This document shows, one piece after another, positions 1-12,325 of a stretch of DNA of 64,000 nt. The stretch lies in the NCBI RefSeq assembly GCF_901000735.1, contig NC_081542.1, forward strand, positions 9,858,216 through 9,922,215, in the 5' to 3' direction. Both the position numbers and the translations under genes were made by a program. Below the pieces are notes generated by a model, which was not told where the DNA came from, searched no databases, and saw nothing but the letters and a program-made list of their open reading frames with translations. Every line of letters starts with the position of its first letter. The first letter of the stretch is position 1. The DNA is from Corylus avellana. Its lineage: Eukaryota > Streptophyta > Magnoliopsida > Fagales > Betulaceae.

Positions 1-1700
1 GAACTGTAGAAGGCAATGCTTCCAAATTCTAGCAAAATGTTGCACCATCTTTTTATGAATATTAAGATACAAAAGCAAAATTAAATATATGATTGACAAA
101 AGATTTGAGTCATTTGACTATTCAAAAGCTTACTTAGCTGTTAAAATTCCAATCAATGCCACTACCAGCAACCTTCAGCTTTGAGGTTCAGAAGCACCAA
201 GGCAGCAACATACAAATTTCCAAATCAACAAGGCTGCAATTTTCAAATAAAAGAAACATTAAATTTTCAAACCAGCATGTAATCAAAACCCAAGATTTAT
301 CAAACCAATAAGGTAATTTGCAAATGAAAGAGAAAAAATAAAATTTCAAACCAGCTTGTAATCAAAACCCAAAAATTTCAAACCAGTAAGGCAGGAACTT
401 CAGCAACTTCAGTATTTTCTCAATAACCTAAATACACACTAAAAAAGGTTTAATATATTTTTTCTCTCTTGCATTACTTAGTCAATGTCAATAAACTTCA
501 TTTGATTAAAATGTCAAGGGAGGTATGATTTAATTACAAAATTTAATTTATCATATCATTAAAAATGAATTAACCTCAAATCCCCAACTCCAAGCCTTCA
601 TGTCTTCAAAAAAAATTATAACACATGAATCACATCATTGATATAACAATAACAAATAAAAAGTGCAATACATTGACATCTACATATTAATAATTAATCT
701 AATAACTAAAAATCCAAACATTCATTGAATTAATCAAAACTTAAAATTTTCAAACCAGCAACAGCAAGGCAGAAATTAAGTAGGCATGAATGGTGGAAAC
801 TTTTGAATCTTTGATTGCCTTAAGAGGAGAGGTAAACCAAGCACAATCTTCTGTATCTGGGCCATACATCCCTACCACAATGCTGCAAATATATTAGTTT
901 GAAGAGAAATTATCAGATAGAAAATGTCATGCAGCAAAAATAAGCACTCAACATTGCAGTAGGAGATAACTTGCTATAGTTGAATTTCCCATAAATTTCT
1001 AAGGAATCTTCCTGTGACTACCAGCAAGGCAACAAGGCATCAACTTCAGCAACATAAAAACTTTCAAACCAGCAAAGGCAGCAATTTGCAAAATGAAAGA
1101 GAAACAATAAATTTTCAAACTAGCATGTAATCAAAACCCAAAAATTTCAAACTTGCAAGGCAGCAAGGCAGGAATTTCAGCAACTTCAGCATTTTCTCAA
1201 TAACCTGAATACACACTACAAAAAAAGGTTTAATATATTTTTACTCCCTTGCATTAATTAGTCAACGTGAAGAAACTTCATTTGATTAAAATGTCAAGAG
1301 TTTTTTAATTACAAAATTTAATTTGCCATATCATCAAAAATGAATTAACCTCAAGTCTCCGACTCCAATCCTTCATGTCTTCAAAAAAATTATAACACAT
1401 GAATCACATGATTGATATAACAATAACGAATCAAAAGTGCAATAACATTGACATCTACATATTAATATTAATAATTAATCTAATAACTAAAAATCCAAAC
1501 ATTCATTGAATTAATCAAAACCCAAAATTTTCAAACCAGCAAGGCAGGAATTTAGCAAGACAACAACTTCAGCAATTTAATTTTTTTTTTGAATAACCTA
1601 AATACATACTAGTACTACAAATTTTCTAAATAACCTGAATACACACATGATTAATATTATATAACAATAACCATCAAAAGTGCAATAACAAATGGATTGA
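1..1700. repeat. Tandem non-coding repeat, two long copies and a partial third
   Basis: About 250-765 reappears at about 1040-1550 in direct orientation with a few per cent divergence and small indels. Shared blocks include the run from 'tttcaaaccagcatgtaatc' to 'attcattgaattaatcaaaa'. A shorter third piece follows at 1550-1700. The region is AT-rich and full of the phrase 'accagcaaggcag', and no long reading frame is present. The unit is about 0.8 kb with its spacer. It could be a local tandem duplication of intergenic DNA or part of an unrecognised element. Confidence 0.75.
780..885 (-). other. Possible isolated terminal exon, unrecognised
   Basis: On the minus strand a pyrimidine-rich stretch ending in 'tatttgcag' (about 885-895) precedes an open stretch that reads ...GMYGPDTEDCAWFTSPLKAI... 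before a stop near 740. It lies between the two copies of the tandem repeat. The residue mix looks more protein-like than the surrounding AT-rich DNA, but I recognise no family and find no partner exon nearby. It may be a gene relic or chance. Confidence 0.2.
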
Positions 1701-1757
1701 CAAGATATTAATTATGGATCTGACTTATGCGTTGTAGTAACAACTCCACATGTCTCC

Positions 1758-1858
1758 AAGGGGTAGCTCAATCGGCTGGAGACCACGCCTCATAAACTAG
1801 AGAAGACTAGTTCGAATCCCCATCCCCCTCTTGTGTGGACATGTCAAAAAAAAAAAAA
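1758..1858 (+). mobile_element. tRNA-derived SINE, copy 1
   Basis: A short element of about 100 bp has a pol III box A-like segment (tagctcaatcggctggagac), a box B-like segment (agttcgaatcccc), a C-rich tail piece, then 'cttgtgtggacatgtc' and a run of 13 A. Imperfect target duplications flank it: 'aactccacatgtctcc' before it and 'aactccagcacatctcc' after the poly-A. Two more copies with the same body and orientation lie at 38311-38413 and 63254-63360. It is not a functional tRNA gene: there is no cloverleaf and a poly-A tail is present. Confidence 0.8.
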
Positions 1859-2064
1859 ACTCCAGCACATCTCCTATAAAAGTAACCAAGGGATCAGATT
1901 TTACATCATTTAATTTGAGTAAAAACGACGTCACATAACTCTAGAGGCAAACATTTAAGCGAAACAAAATATCACGCCATTTGTTCAAATTCTCTTGTTA
2001 AAAAAATAACTGAAAATGATAGATATGTGCTGGGGGAGTATTGTGAAACTAATATTGTAAGTCT

Positions 2065-3190
2065 GAACACACAATTTTAAAGGCTAAATTACGAGTTTAA
2101 ATGCCAAACTGTAATTTTACCAAATGTGTAACTGCATTTTCAAATTGCTCGATTTAAAATTGTTACTTTTTAATTGCGCGTTTTGATATTGGAAACCCAA
2201 ACACATTGCAAATGCTTATGTTTTGATTTGTTTTTTAATGCATTATGCTGAAGTAAAAATCGAATCTATCTATTTGTTTAATTTGGCTTATTTAATTAAA
2301 TTTTGGGTTGGAATAAGCTATGATTGTTAGAAAAATGCTTACTTGCTATTTAGGTCGAAACTATCAAGTATAATATGCTTTTAGATGCCTGTATTGTAGG
2401 CCAAGTTGCTCATAAATTAGTACTAGACCGGAGTATATGGTTTCTGTATGTTGGCGTCCTCAACCAATTTGTCAATGCCTTCCATGGAACCATACCCACT
2501 TTTAGATGCCCGTATCTAAAAAATGTTTTCAGTTGATCAAGGAAAATAACCTTAACGAAACGTAAAATGGTTTACACTTTGCATTTGCGTAAATCATTTT
2601 TTGTCACTCTCCCACACCAAGGCATGCAATTTTGAGAGAACTCCTAAAAGGACTTATCTACTCGAGTAAGTCTTGGGATACTCGAATACCTACCCAGGTA
2701 GTTGAGACATACAATGGCCTTCTTAAAATTATCCGTCCAAATTAAAATAATATGGGTAAACAATTGTATGGTTAAAGGACTAGCTAGACAAAAGAAGTAA
2801 ATTATATATATATATACTTAACCTACCATTTCTCATGTTCTCAACTGTTTCTTTTCATCATGGCAATGAAGTACAAGAGAGATCTCTTCGCAACGGAATA
2901 TGATCTTTTCCAATTTAAATGAACCGGATAAGATTCAGTTAATTATAGTGGAGGAATATTTTTGTCTTTTTACTTTTTAAGAAGACAAAAATACTTCACT
3001 ATAACTAACGAGATATTTTTCAATTCAAATGAAATGGAGAGGATTGTAATTCCTTCGCAACATACAAGACACAAATGATGAAATGATTTTTGTAAGTGGA
3101 CTAAAAGAAGAAAGAAATATTTATCCACCGCATCAATGGCTCCTTCCCTATAATAGTGGCTTACAAGCATGTATAAACCCATAGATTGAT
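2065..3190. repeat. Collapsed, colinear relic of the RPA-interacting-protein/MUSTANG locus
   Basis: Four blocks match later sequence in the same order and orientation. About 2065-2500 matches 4150-4535 (intron 2 of the RPA-interacting gene). 2513-2775 matches 12975-13235 (3' of that gene). 2768-3130 matches 15064-15287 (3' flank of the MUSTANG-like gene). 3146-3190 matches 16612-16660, inside the MUSTANG-like coding region. The simplest reading is an old direct duplication of at least 12.5 kb that later lost three large internal pieces. No exon of the RPA-interacting gene survives, and only about 45 bp of transposase code remains. Confidence 0.75.
2895..3052. mobile_element. MITE with 9-bp target duplication
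   Basis: The sequence CTTCGCAAC occurs at 2886-2894 and again at 3053-3061 and brackets a 158-bp palindromic insert. The insert starts with 'ggaatatgatc', ends with a degenerate inverse of it, and has 'tttttgtctttttac/tttttaagaagacaaaaa' around the centre. The flanking match to 15190-15230 lacks the insert, so it arrived after the locus duplicated. A 9-bp duplication suits the Mutator superfamily. Relatives lie at about 53390-53545 and 45930-46070. Confidence 0.75.
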
Positions 3191-3573
3191 GCACATATAA
3201 CCCGACCCGAACCTTTGATTGGTCCTTGCTTGCCGCTCAGCCTTCTTCTACGGTCACCTTGCGCCGCTCAGGTTTCTCTGAATCTCTCTCTTTCATTCTC
3301 TCTCTCTATTTATCTCTCTCGGCCTCCTTTTGTCACAAAAATGTCAAAGCACATAATACCCGCATTACCCGCCCCGCCTAGCCCCCGTCCCGCAAAACCC
3401 GAGACCGCGGATATTATTTACTATAACCGGGTTGCGGTTCTAATTTTGATGGGTTCCGAAATACTCAATACCCCCGATCCGACCCGTGCCCTTTCGGGAC
3501 ACAAATACCACATTCATTACGCTTTACGACCTTCCCTCTGTGTCTCGCATGTAGTTGTCCTTCCGTATTTTGC
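3190..3573 (+). promoter_or_regulatory. Upstream region of the RPA-interacting-protein gene
   Basis: GC-richer than its surroundings, with a CT-rich stretch (about 3285-3325) and several 'ccgacccg' and 'gggttcc' pieces. This is typical of a TATA-less housekeeping promoter and 5'UTR. A 161-codon frame here (3215-3700) runs through the first exon in another frame and looks spurious. Confidence 0.4.
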
Positions 3574-6500
3574 ATGGAGAGAAAGGAGACGAGGGAAGCG
3601 GAGGATGATGGAAGCTCAAAAAGGCCTTCTCTTAAAACCCGCCATCACTTCAATAATCACGACTTCTGGAAACACAAGGTCCGTTTGTTCCATTTTTTAA
3701 TTTTTAAAAATTATTATTATTATTATTAGTTCCATAGCTGTTTTACAATCTCTGATGTGAGAAATTTGATGGGAAAATGTAGCTCAGAGAGAACTGTTAC
3801 AAAAGGGTCCGAGAGGATCGAACCCGCTTGCTTTGGAAATTGAGGTTGCCCTCTAACACTGCTTTTCATTCTCTCAATCACAGCCAGAACCAAACGGTCA
3901 GAACCCTTTTTCTTTTTAATTATTATTTTTCCTATGTTGGTCTTGAATTTGTGATCCATCTAACTGTTATCTCTTTTTGTTAAATCGATTCTAGATTTTG
4001 CAGAGTGATTGTTGTTCTTAGAGTTTGTTTGGCACTGTGATTTTGCATACCAAAAGTGCTATTTTAAACAAAATCATGGTTTGGGAATGCATTTCAAAAA
4101 AATTCTGATTTTAAAATGTAATTAGTCTGCGTTTTCCAATCGGATGCTAGTGAATTTTAAAGGTTAAACTGAAATTTTACCAAATGTTTAACAGCGTTTT
4201 TAAAAATTGCATTTTCAGATCGAATAATTTAAAATTGTTACTTTTTAATTGCGTGTTTTGAAATTGCAAACCCAAATAGACCGCAAATGCTTATTTTTTA
4301 ATGCATTATGCTGAATTAAAAATCGAATCTATCTGTTGGTTTAATTTGGTTTATTAAATTCTGGGTTGGGAAAATGCTTACTTGCTATTTAGGTCCAAAC
4401 TATCAAGTATAATATGCTTTCAGATGCCTGTATTGTAGGCCAAGTTGCTGATAACTTAGTACTAGACCGGAGTATATGGTTTCTGCATATTGGCATCCTC
4501 AACCAATTTGTCAATGCTTTCGTGGGATGTGTTTACCACTTTTATAGAGGAAGAGAAGCCTCATGAAGTGTATTGGTGAAGAATTGAGATTGTTCCTTTA
4601 GTCCAACTTATTTAGTTCACCGCCCTTCACCTCATCAGAAACCTCTAATTCTTATAATTTTCTTTCTACATTAATGCTGGAGACTCACTAGTCCATTGAA
4701 ATTCTCTTGCTCTGATGGGAACTATACGCTGGGAATCTAGCTTATTGGTGTTGGGTGTATAGTTCATCATCATTTAGTTGTCTAAAGCTCTATAGATTTG
4801 GGTTTCTCACACAAAAGCATTAACAGAACTCCATGGGTTTGGCTCTACCTGTGGAAGTACATAAGCAATGGTCCTTAATAACGTTGATATTAGAAATGCC
4901 TCATGGGGAGTTAGATTTGATGTGCAAATTTAATTGAGCCATTCACTTGGATCTTTCAGCATATTCATTTTGTTATAATAGTGGTTTTGGAGTTTAACTG
5001 TTATCAAGATGATATTCTTGTTATGCAAAGTGGTTCATGGGATGTTATTGGCTTGAAGGGCCTTTCTTGTATGCATTTTCTTTTGAGTGATTTTGGTGGG
5101 TTGTGGTTGAGTGTTAGTGGCTAGATCAAGTTGAGGCATTGGAATTTGTTCCACCCGCCGGAAGAAGTGTGTTTTTTTATTCTATAAAAGAGAACAAGTC
5201 ATTGTTTGTATTTGAAGTATGAAGTTGAGGTAGGTGTATAGTTTAGAGATCCAGGTTGGTGGATGACACTTTTAAGTGACTATGATAAATGGCAGGTCTT
5301 CAAATACTATGCTTGCAACTGGAGAGTTTAGTTAGTTGATGCATCTTAACTAGATTTTCATTCGAAGCAGTTTATTGACTTGACAGGTACTTAAGCAGGA
5401 ATGGAGATAAGGTGTTGCATTTAAACCTATACTTCAGTTTCACCCTTTTTTTCCTCTTCATACAAATGTCATAGTCATCAAAAAGATAAAAAAGAAAAAA
5501 AGAAAAAAAGAAAAAAAAGAAAAGAAAAAAGAGAGAGAGTTTGTTCGAGTTAGACTCATAAGATAGTTGGAAAGGGCTAGATATTTTATGCTTATTGTGT
5601 TGGTTGTCTCCTGAATCAGATTTTGAAAATATATTTTTCTCCCTTCCCCTCTTCAACACTTCTTAGTAAATGTTGGAGGATGCATTTAGAGTAATGGCTA
5701 AATTACCTGTATAAGCAAAGCCAGAGGATGTAGAAACGAATTTTTACAGTCAAGACATAAGCCGACAAGGTGTGTCTACCTCTTCCTTGCTAAAGATATC
5801 AATATCAGCAGAAGTAGAACTAGAATCAGGTTTGCAAACAGTCAAATCTACTATAGAAGTATGATTGGCACGAGACCTGGTTCCACCTCCGGAATGACCC
5901 CCTTGACCTCTCATGGGACGACCATGAAGTATCCAACAAGTTTCCAAGTATGTTGAGACCTATTATAATGTTCACAAAATAATTGTCCTTGTCGTCTAAG
6001 GTGGCATGTGTTCCCTTGCCACCATCCCAACCCTAGTAATCAACTTTCGAATTACGTGGAGATGCACTAACTAGAGCAGATTATTCCTATGAAATAGAAT
6101 GGAGCATTGTGCTATGATGGCTCTCCTCGTTTTGGACATATTCAAGACCTCCCTTAGTGAAGGAAGGGGTTCCTTTCCAAAAATCTAAAAACGAACTAGA
6201 TAACTGCCACTATAATGGCTCTCCTCATTATAGCTATGTCAGCACTAAATGACATGCTGTTTTGGACACTGCCATATGACCTGCTGTTTGCCATCACACC
6301 CAAAAACGACCTGTCATTTTTCTCTCTGATCTGAACCTCCGCACACAGTCACTAGAGATGACACTTCCTCCATTGAACATTGGGTTTCCTCAAAAAACAC
6401 TCAGAAAACATCCAAAAATCGCCGAAGAACCGAAAAAATACTATCTTTAACAACCGATTCATCAAAAAATGACCCAAATCTTACTTTTCCGCTTGCCGGT

Positions 6501-9500
6501 CAATCGATTCAACAAATCCCCACTGCTTGCTGGTTTGCGCTTGACAGGGCACAAATTTCCTCCACTTGCTAGTTGTGCTTGACAAAACACGCCAAATATA
6601 AAAGCTCATATGATGGTAAACCGGGAGCCGCGACTGACAATCATCGAAGAACATAGATTTGGTTCTACGCTGATGTCAGCAACTGTACAACACAGTTTCT
6701 GTGTTTTCTTGGATTGTTTGCAAGGATTCCGTTTGCTCTGATACCAAATTGGAATAATGGAGAAAAGAAAAAGATAGAAGAAAAAGAGTTTGAGAAGAGA
6801 ATGCCAGAATTAGGATTCTCTTCCTGCTCATATATTATTTATAATTGTCACACATTGTATCAGTACCTAAATGTCCTCCAATAAAAGAAAATAAAAATTA
6901 TAACACATCAACAAAAAGCTCCAAACAAACAAAATCTTTAGAAAGCCATGACCCAAAATACTTTAAAAGATCTAAGAAAAAATAAAACAACATATTCAAG
7001 GTTCTTCTAGAGGGCGTGGATCCTGGAGCCCATGTGTTTGGCTTCAACCACATCTAATTATGGGAAGTCAAATTCTTGGGGAAGAGGGTTGGCTTTGATG
7101 TGTTCATACATGGCAGTAGTAGCTGCCGTTGATGGAACTGAGAGGAAGAGCAAGAGTGAGAGAGTGAAGGAATGTAAGGGGGTGTACTTGTGGAGGGTGT
7201 TGGAGGTAGGAGGAGGAGGAGAACCTGAGGGTGCAGCGACAGGAATTGGGGTATAGTTTGGGAGATGAAAGAGAATGCGAAGTGCGCTTTAGGAGTAAGT
7301 GGATTGAGTGGGTGATGGAGATGCATGTTACCATTAACATGTTGACTATTAGAAGGGCTCATAGTAGGGCTCTTTTTGGTATCACCAGCACAATCTTCAT
7401 GTCCCTTTTTTTCTTTGTTTCCTATGTTTACTGAAAGTTCACTGAAAGAGATTTGCTCGACAAGCACGATGACGAAGCTTTGATGTGTCGAGCACCGAAA
7501 GCAACCTGACCCACCAAACCATTTTCAAAAAGAGTTGTTTCCCCAGGCAAGTTAAAGAAAAACAAAAACCCCAAAAGAAAACGGTTCATTTCACCATATA
7601 TGTCCCAGTTTTCTTAGGGCAATTTCATTATTTCATACCCCCCAAGTTGCATATGTCATACATGTGAAGGTTTTTCTGTCCAAATTAAAGCCAGATTTCG
7701 ACAAGGGGACATATTGAAACTGAAACTTGAAACTAGGGGGCAGGTTATAATGATTGAAAGTTTGATGCTGTACTTAGAATAAGATAGTAGTTTTTGGGAG
7801 AAAGAGTAATTTACTCTAGAAATAATGTTAAGAATTTTTCAAATAGAGATAAAATGATTAAGTGCATGTCATATGGTCAGATTCCATTATCAATCTGGAT
7901 AGAATTATAATAGAAGGCCCTATTGCCCAAATAGCCATAGTTCAAGTATTAAATGGACTGACTTTAAACCACAAGGGGTATAAATGTCACTGACCTAAAC
8001 TTGGATAGATGTTAGTGTATTTCAGCCTAGAGAGAGAGAGAGAGACAGAGACAGAGAGAGAGAGAGAGATTGATGTGTGTGTATATATTGTAGGCCAAAA
8101 TACACTAACATTTTTCCAAGTTCAAGTAATAGCATTTACACCCTCTCTTTCTCTTGCCCCCCCCCCCCCCCCCAAGGGGCAGTATATAAATATATAGCCT
8201 TATCAAAAAGAAGTAAGAGAAAGAGTGGCTCACATGTGTGAATGAAATGTAATTATTTTCTTCTTTCATGAATGACCTTGTTTCCAGATTTCCTATATTT
8301 CTCTTCCTTCCAGATTACCATTTTCTCTGAAATCAGTTTTTATATCCCAGCACCTATTCATTCCCCCTTTTTATTTTTTCTCCCTTTTGCAGGACTTAAT
8401 CAAATCTACTTTTCATGACATAGTTTCTGATGAACTCAAAAAGATTAAGGACTCATCATTGAATGGTTGTTTGAAGTTTCCAACTTCTTCCCCCGAGGCC
8501 AATGATGTGTTATGGGAATATGATGGCCTTCATAATGCTCATGAAGGCGAATGTGAAGAAATATTGTTAGAAATGCAAAGGATCTTTTATGAGGATCTTA
8601 CGGCAGAACCAACTAGAAAAGGTGAAACATGGTTTCTCCATTGATTCCTGATGAATATCTCCAAAATATCCAATTAAACAAAGGAAAGATGCTATGACGT
8701 GAAATGAAGTATGGCAAAAAAGCTTCTGTATAGATGCAACTATTCTCAGAGTAGTGATTAGAAGCGATTCATGCTCAAATTTAAAAAGAAGCAATGTCCT
8801 TCAAATATCTAAAATGATGCAAGTCCTCTCAACCAAACGTGACAGCACTTGCTGCAAAGTCATTTTTGTTGACATGGAATATGCCATTGGGACAATTGTC
8901 CATGTCTATGTCAACAAAGATTCATAATTTTTTATTTTTTTGCTTTGAATTAAATAATATAAAATTTCTTTTTTTCTTCTCCTTCCCAAACCACCCTTAA
9001 TACTAATGCCAATCCACCTCCAACTCACTCCTGCCATTCAGGGCTTCCAACTTGTCAATTGCACCGAATTTGTGGCACCAAAGAATGAAGGAACCACAGC
9101 CACTAAAGAACTCATTTTCAGTTCTATTCCCTGCTTTATTATCCAAACCAAAAACTGCCAAAGAATCACCAAGCCTAGTTACAATTAATGATATGCAAGC
9201 TTCATCATGTCCATAAACCAACAAAAATGACAAAAAACCCACAATAACTTCTACGAGAAAATTATAATTTTCTTTATGTCCAACTTTGATACTGGCACCG
9301 GATTTGGGATGTCCATTGATTTGGTGGCACAAGCAGTGGACACGGCCATGGTTTTGGGGCTGTGAATGAGCTCATAAGCATGAAATAGGAAGAGGGAGAA
9401 GGGTTTTTTAGGGTTAGGGCTTGGAGGTTTGGGGGGGAGAGAGACAGTTTTGTTTTTGTTATTAATTTAGTTGAAAGCAAAATTTAAAGATCTATGAATA

Positions 9501-12325
9501 TGCCATAGGGATAATTGTCTAGATGGTGTATGCCATGTCAGCATAAGTTGCTTGGCAGTGATTTTCGTTACAGTTGGTTGATAGGAGTATTCAATTGCAA
9601 CATTCTATATATTTGATGGACTTCATGCAAGTTTCAGGGACCAAAATTGGTGTTTAACCTTTACTTTTGTTCATAAGTTTATTTATTTTTTGGATAAGGT
9701 TGGTGTTTAACCTGTACATGTTTATATCGATGTACATATGTCATCTTGGGGCTTAAATGGTCAACCCATCTTTGTGAGCATAGATGTTACTGCTTGCAGA
9801 ACCTGATAGATATATTGAAACATGGGAAGATGAAGAAGATGAATACTTGGCCCGTGCAGTTTATGAGCATATGCAGCTCAACGATGCGCAGGTACAACAG
9901 CCACTTTTATGAGGATTGTATAGATGAATTTTTCTACACAAGCGTGGATGATATACAAAAGTTTTAATATATTTATGTATCCATATATGTATGTCTTTGT
10001 GTATCCATAAAATTTACATATAATTCCATATACAATAATTGTTTCTTGGTCGTATATCCATGTTCAAAAGTCTCTTGAGTTTTTTATAATTCCCTATACA
10101 ATAATTACAAGTCCATTAGGGCCATTTTTATGATCAATCTTGTTCTGTGTTTCTAGTAGTTTCCAAGTTTCTTACATATGTGTTGTACGGGTCAGGTTTG
10201 TCTATCACACATATCTGAGCTAGCTTTTCTTCAGTGGTCAAATAGAGTCCTACAGATTTCTAAATCAACTGGTTTTGTTTTTGGAAGGTTTTCAGTTTTG
10301 AATTAAATTTTATTTACTATTAATAGAATTCCTCTTGTACAATAGTGAAATTAGGGTTTATTTAGTGGAGATTGAGGTTTTATATTTTTTGCCAAATATT
10401 GAAGGCCTAGCCTTTTTTTTTTTTTTTTTTTTTTCTTCCCACTGTTCTTTCTTTATCCTTATTCTTCATCATTGGTTGTGAATCAAGCAATACCCATGCA
10501 GCTCAACCTTACAGAAACCCTTGCAACTCTAGTCCGATTTTGTCTGTTAATTCTTAAGCATCGTTAAAGCCATTCCCATGCCCTTTACTTTGTCAGGACA
10601 GCCATAGCTCAAGAACTCTGAGGCTATTCTGAAGTCACCTTTCTTGCTTTATATCAATCTGCTGCTTTGGTTTCCCATATTCTATCAAAACATGTGTCAT
10701 GTGTTTTCTGTGCATGCAACATTGCAAAGATGCTTTAAAATAGTTTCTTTAACAATGCCCTTCACCTATCCTCCTTTTCTTTTTTTTCCAAAAAGGAAAA
10801 AAAAAAAAAAAAAGGAAAAAAAAGAAAGAAGAGCAATTGATTATAATTTTGGATGTTGATGGTAGGTAAGCGAGAAGATTTGGTGCCCCATATGTAAGCA
10901 AGGAGAGTTGCTAGAGAATTACTCTCTCATATATTGCACTCTTTGTAAACTTCAACTCAACAAAGGCGATGAGGTGTGTTGCTATCTCCTCTCAATCCTA
11001 TGTTACCCTTTACACAAAACTGGTCGACTTTATAGTTTTAAACAATAATGTAATACAGCATGTGTTGAATGTATGACATTCTAATCATGACTCAATTTCC
11101 TCTATGATAGCAACAAGTTTGTTACAATTTTTGACCCAGTCCCTAGTTGTACCTGCTGTCTTTAATTTTTTGGTTGCTAAAATGAAATGGAAGCTTGATT
11201 CTTTTATTTGCTAAATTGTGGTTGTGAAAAGTGCAGGAAATAGATTTAATTAGAATATGACTGCATAGCATCAAAGTCAATTCAAGGTGCAACAGGTGGC
11301 CATATATGTCTACTTTCCTGCAACTTTCCCACCCCTTTATCTAATAGTGGGTGGAAGTATTAGCAACTGAAAAAAAAAAAAAAAAAATTGACATCTTTTG
11401 ATGCTTTCTTATCCTTTTTTTTTTCTTCCTAATTTTAGTTGTCGAGTAACTCAAACATTAAAAAGTGGCTTAATATTCTTCAGAATCTAGTGCTTTCCTT
11501 TCTGACAAGATTTTTCTCCTTTAATATTTAGATGGGCCATCATACTTGTCCTCTTTATATTTTCCTCATTGATTTCTGCATGGTTAGAATCGTCCTCTAA
11601 GTTTTACTTTTTTGTTTAGCTGGGAAGAGTGTATTTAGGACATTACTCATAAAAAAAAGAAAGAAAGTGTATTTAAGACATCAGAAGTGCAAATGACATA
11701 ACAGATGGAACTCCTTACTCCTGTTCAGCAGACAATGGTGGCTTTGACTTTGGCATGTAGCTAATTATATCGTTTATCTCCTTTGATCACTGAATTACGA
11801 ATGTGGCAAAAACTCCTGGAGTATTTCAGATTGTCTTATGGAAACAATTCAAATAAATGAATTTTATTCGTGAATATATAATAATTCCCTTTCTGACAAA
11901 TTTCTTCATTAAATGTTGCAGTCCTTGCTGGAAAAAAAAAAAAAATCAATAATATGTTTGTGATTAGTGCTAAATGGTGGAAGATTCAAAAATTTGTTAT
12001 TTGTTTTCCTTTCTTCTTTTTTTCCTTTTCCATGAAAAATAGATTTACTTAGAGGGAAGTGTAGAAACAAATAAGAGACTGCTAATGCCAGGTATTGGAT
12101 TAGTATAAAATTATAAATGATTCATCAACTTGAAGTCATTATTCTTATTTTTGGGTGTTTTAGGTAAATTTGGATTTGTTGCGGATTCGGCTAGCACAAG
12201 TGCACACAGAACATCTTGATCGTGGTTGCAGATCGAAACCCAAGTTTTGCGTCGAGACAAGATTTGATTTAACTGCATTGTACATTTGTTGTATGAGTTG
12301 CAAGATATTTGAGGTTGTAATATAG
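3574..12325 (+). CDS. RPA-interacting protein (RPAIN/RIP family), six exons
   Basis: Exons by hand: 3574-3678, 3783-3896, 8393-8621, 9800-9891, 10866-10973, 12164-12325. All introns are GT-AG, phases agree, and the sum is 810 nt, giving 269 residues. Exons 1-2 give a basic N-terminus with the family block LRENCYKRVREDRTRLLWKL. Exon 3 carries STFHDIVSDELKKIKDSS. Exon 4 is acidic (ETWEDEEDEYLARAV). Exons 5-6 give the C-terminal zinc-binding region, with Cys at 187/190, 204/207, 238/245 and 258/259/262, and end in FEVVI. In animals this family binds replication protein A and helps its nuclear import; the same role here is inferred from the family. The weakest call is the exon 2 donor (ACG|gtcaga). 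Intron 2 is 4.5 kb. I chose the ATG at 3574 because it leads directly into the conserved exon junction WKHK-LREN. Confidence 0.88.
3897..8392. other. Large intron 2 of the RPA-interacting-protein gene
   Basis: It begins with the segment also present at 2065-2500. Low-complexity pieces follow (GA-rich at 5490-5540, AG repeat at 8029-8069, and a run of about 16 C at 8159-8174), with the Copia remnant at 5750-6990. At 7030-7470 frames are open on both strands, but I recognise nothing in them. No gene is supported inside the intron. Confidence 0.6.
5750..6990 (-). mobile_element. Copia-type LTR retrotransposon remnant
   Basis: On the minus strand the sequence at 6735-6746 reads TGGTATCAGAGC, the usual primer-binding site matching initiator Met-tRNA. 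It sits just after an LTR-like end (CA at 6751-6750). The LTR body continues to about 6990, without a clear 5' terminus. Downstream on the same strand at 5947-5750 is a gag zinc-knuckle-region fragment, ETCWILHGRP. Reverse transcriptase, integrase and the other LTR are absent. It is inactive debris inside intron 2. Confidence 0.6.
8820..9590. mobile_element. Inverted-repeat element with inner insertion in intron 3
   Basis: The outer arms at about 8829-8915 and 9500-9590 are imperfect inverse copies (tcaaccaaacgtgacagcac versus the inverse of a piece ending in 'gttggttgatagg'). Between them, about 8926-9487 looks like a separate insert bounded by 'aaagattcat' and 'aaagatctat'. On the minus strand this inner piece begins with a CT-rich leader and an ATG opening MAVSTACATKSM, then soon hits stops. 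It could be a truncated retrocopy of a gene I do not recognise. Confidence 0.4.

Noticed and set aside
1758..1830. tRNA gene candidate
   Set aside because: Box A and box B are present, but no cloverleaf forms. The poly-A tail, target duplication and two further copies show it is a SINE.
3215..3700. 161-codon frame on the plus strand
   Set aside because: It overlaps exon 1 of the RPA-interacting gene in another frame and covers its leader. Its residues match no family I know.
7032..7467. Frames on both strands, including 137 codons on the minus strand
   Set aside because: They lie inside intron 2, mutually overlap on opposite strands, and look low-complexity (Ser/Leu/Pro-rich). I found no splice partner.
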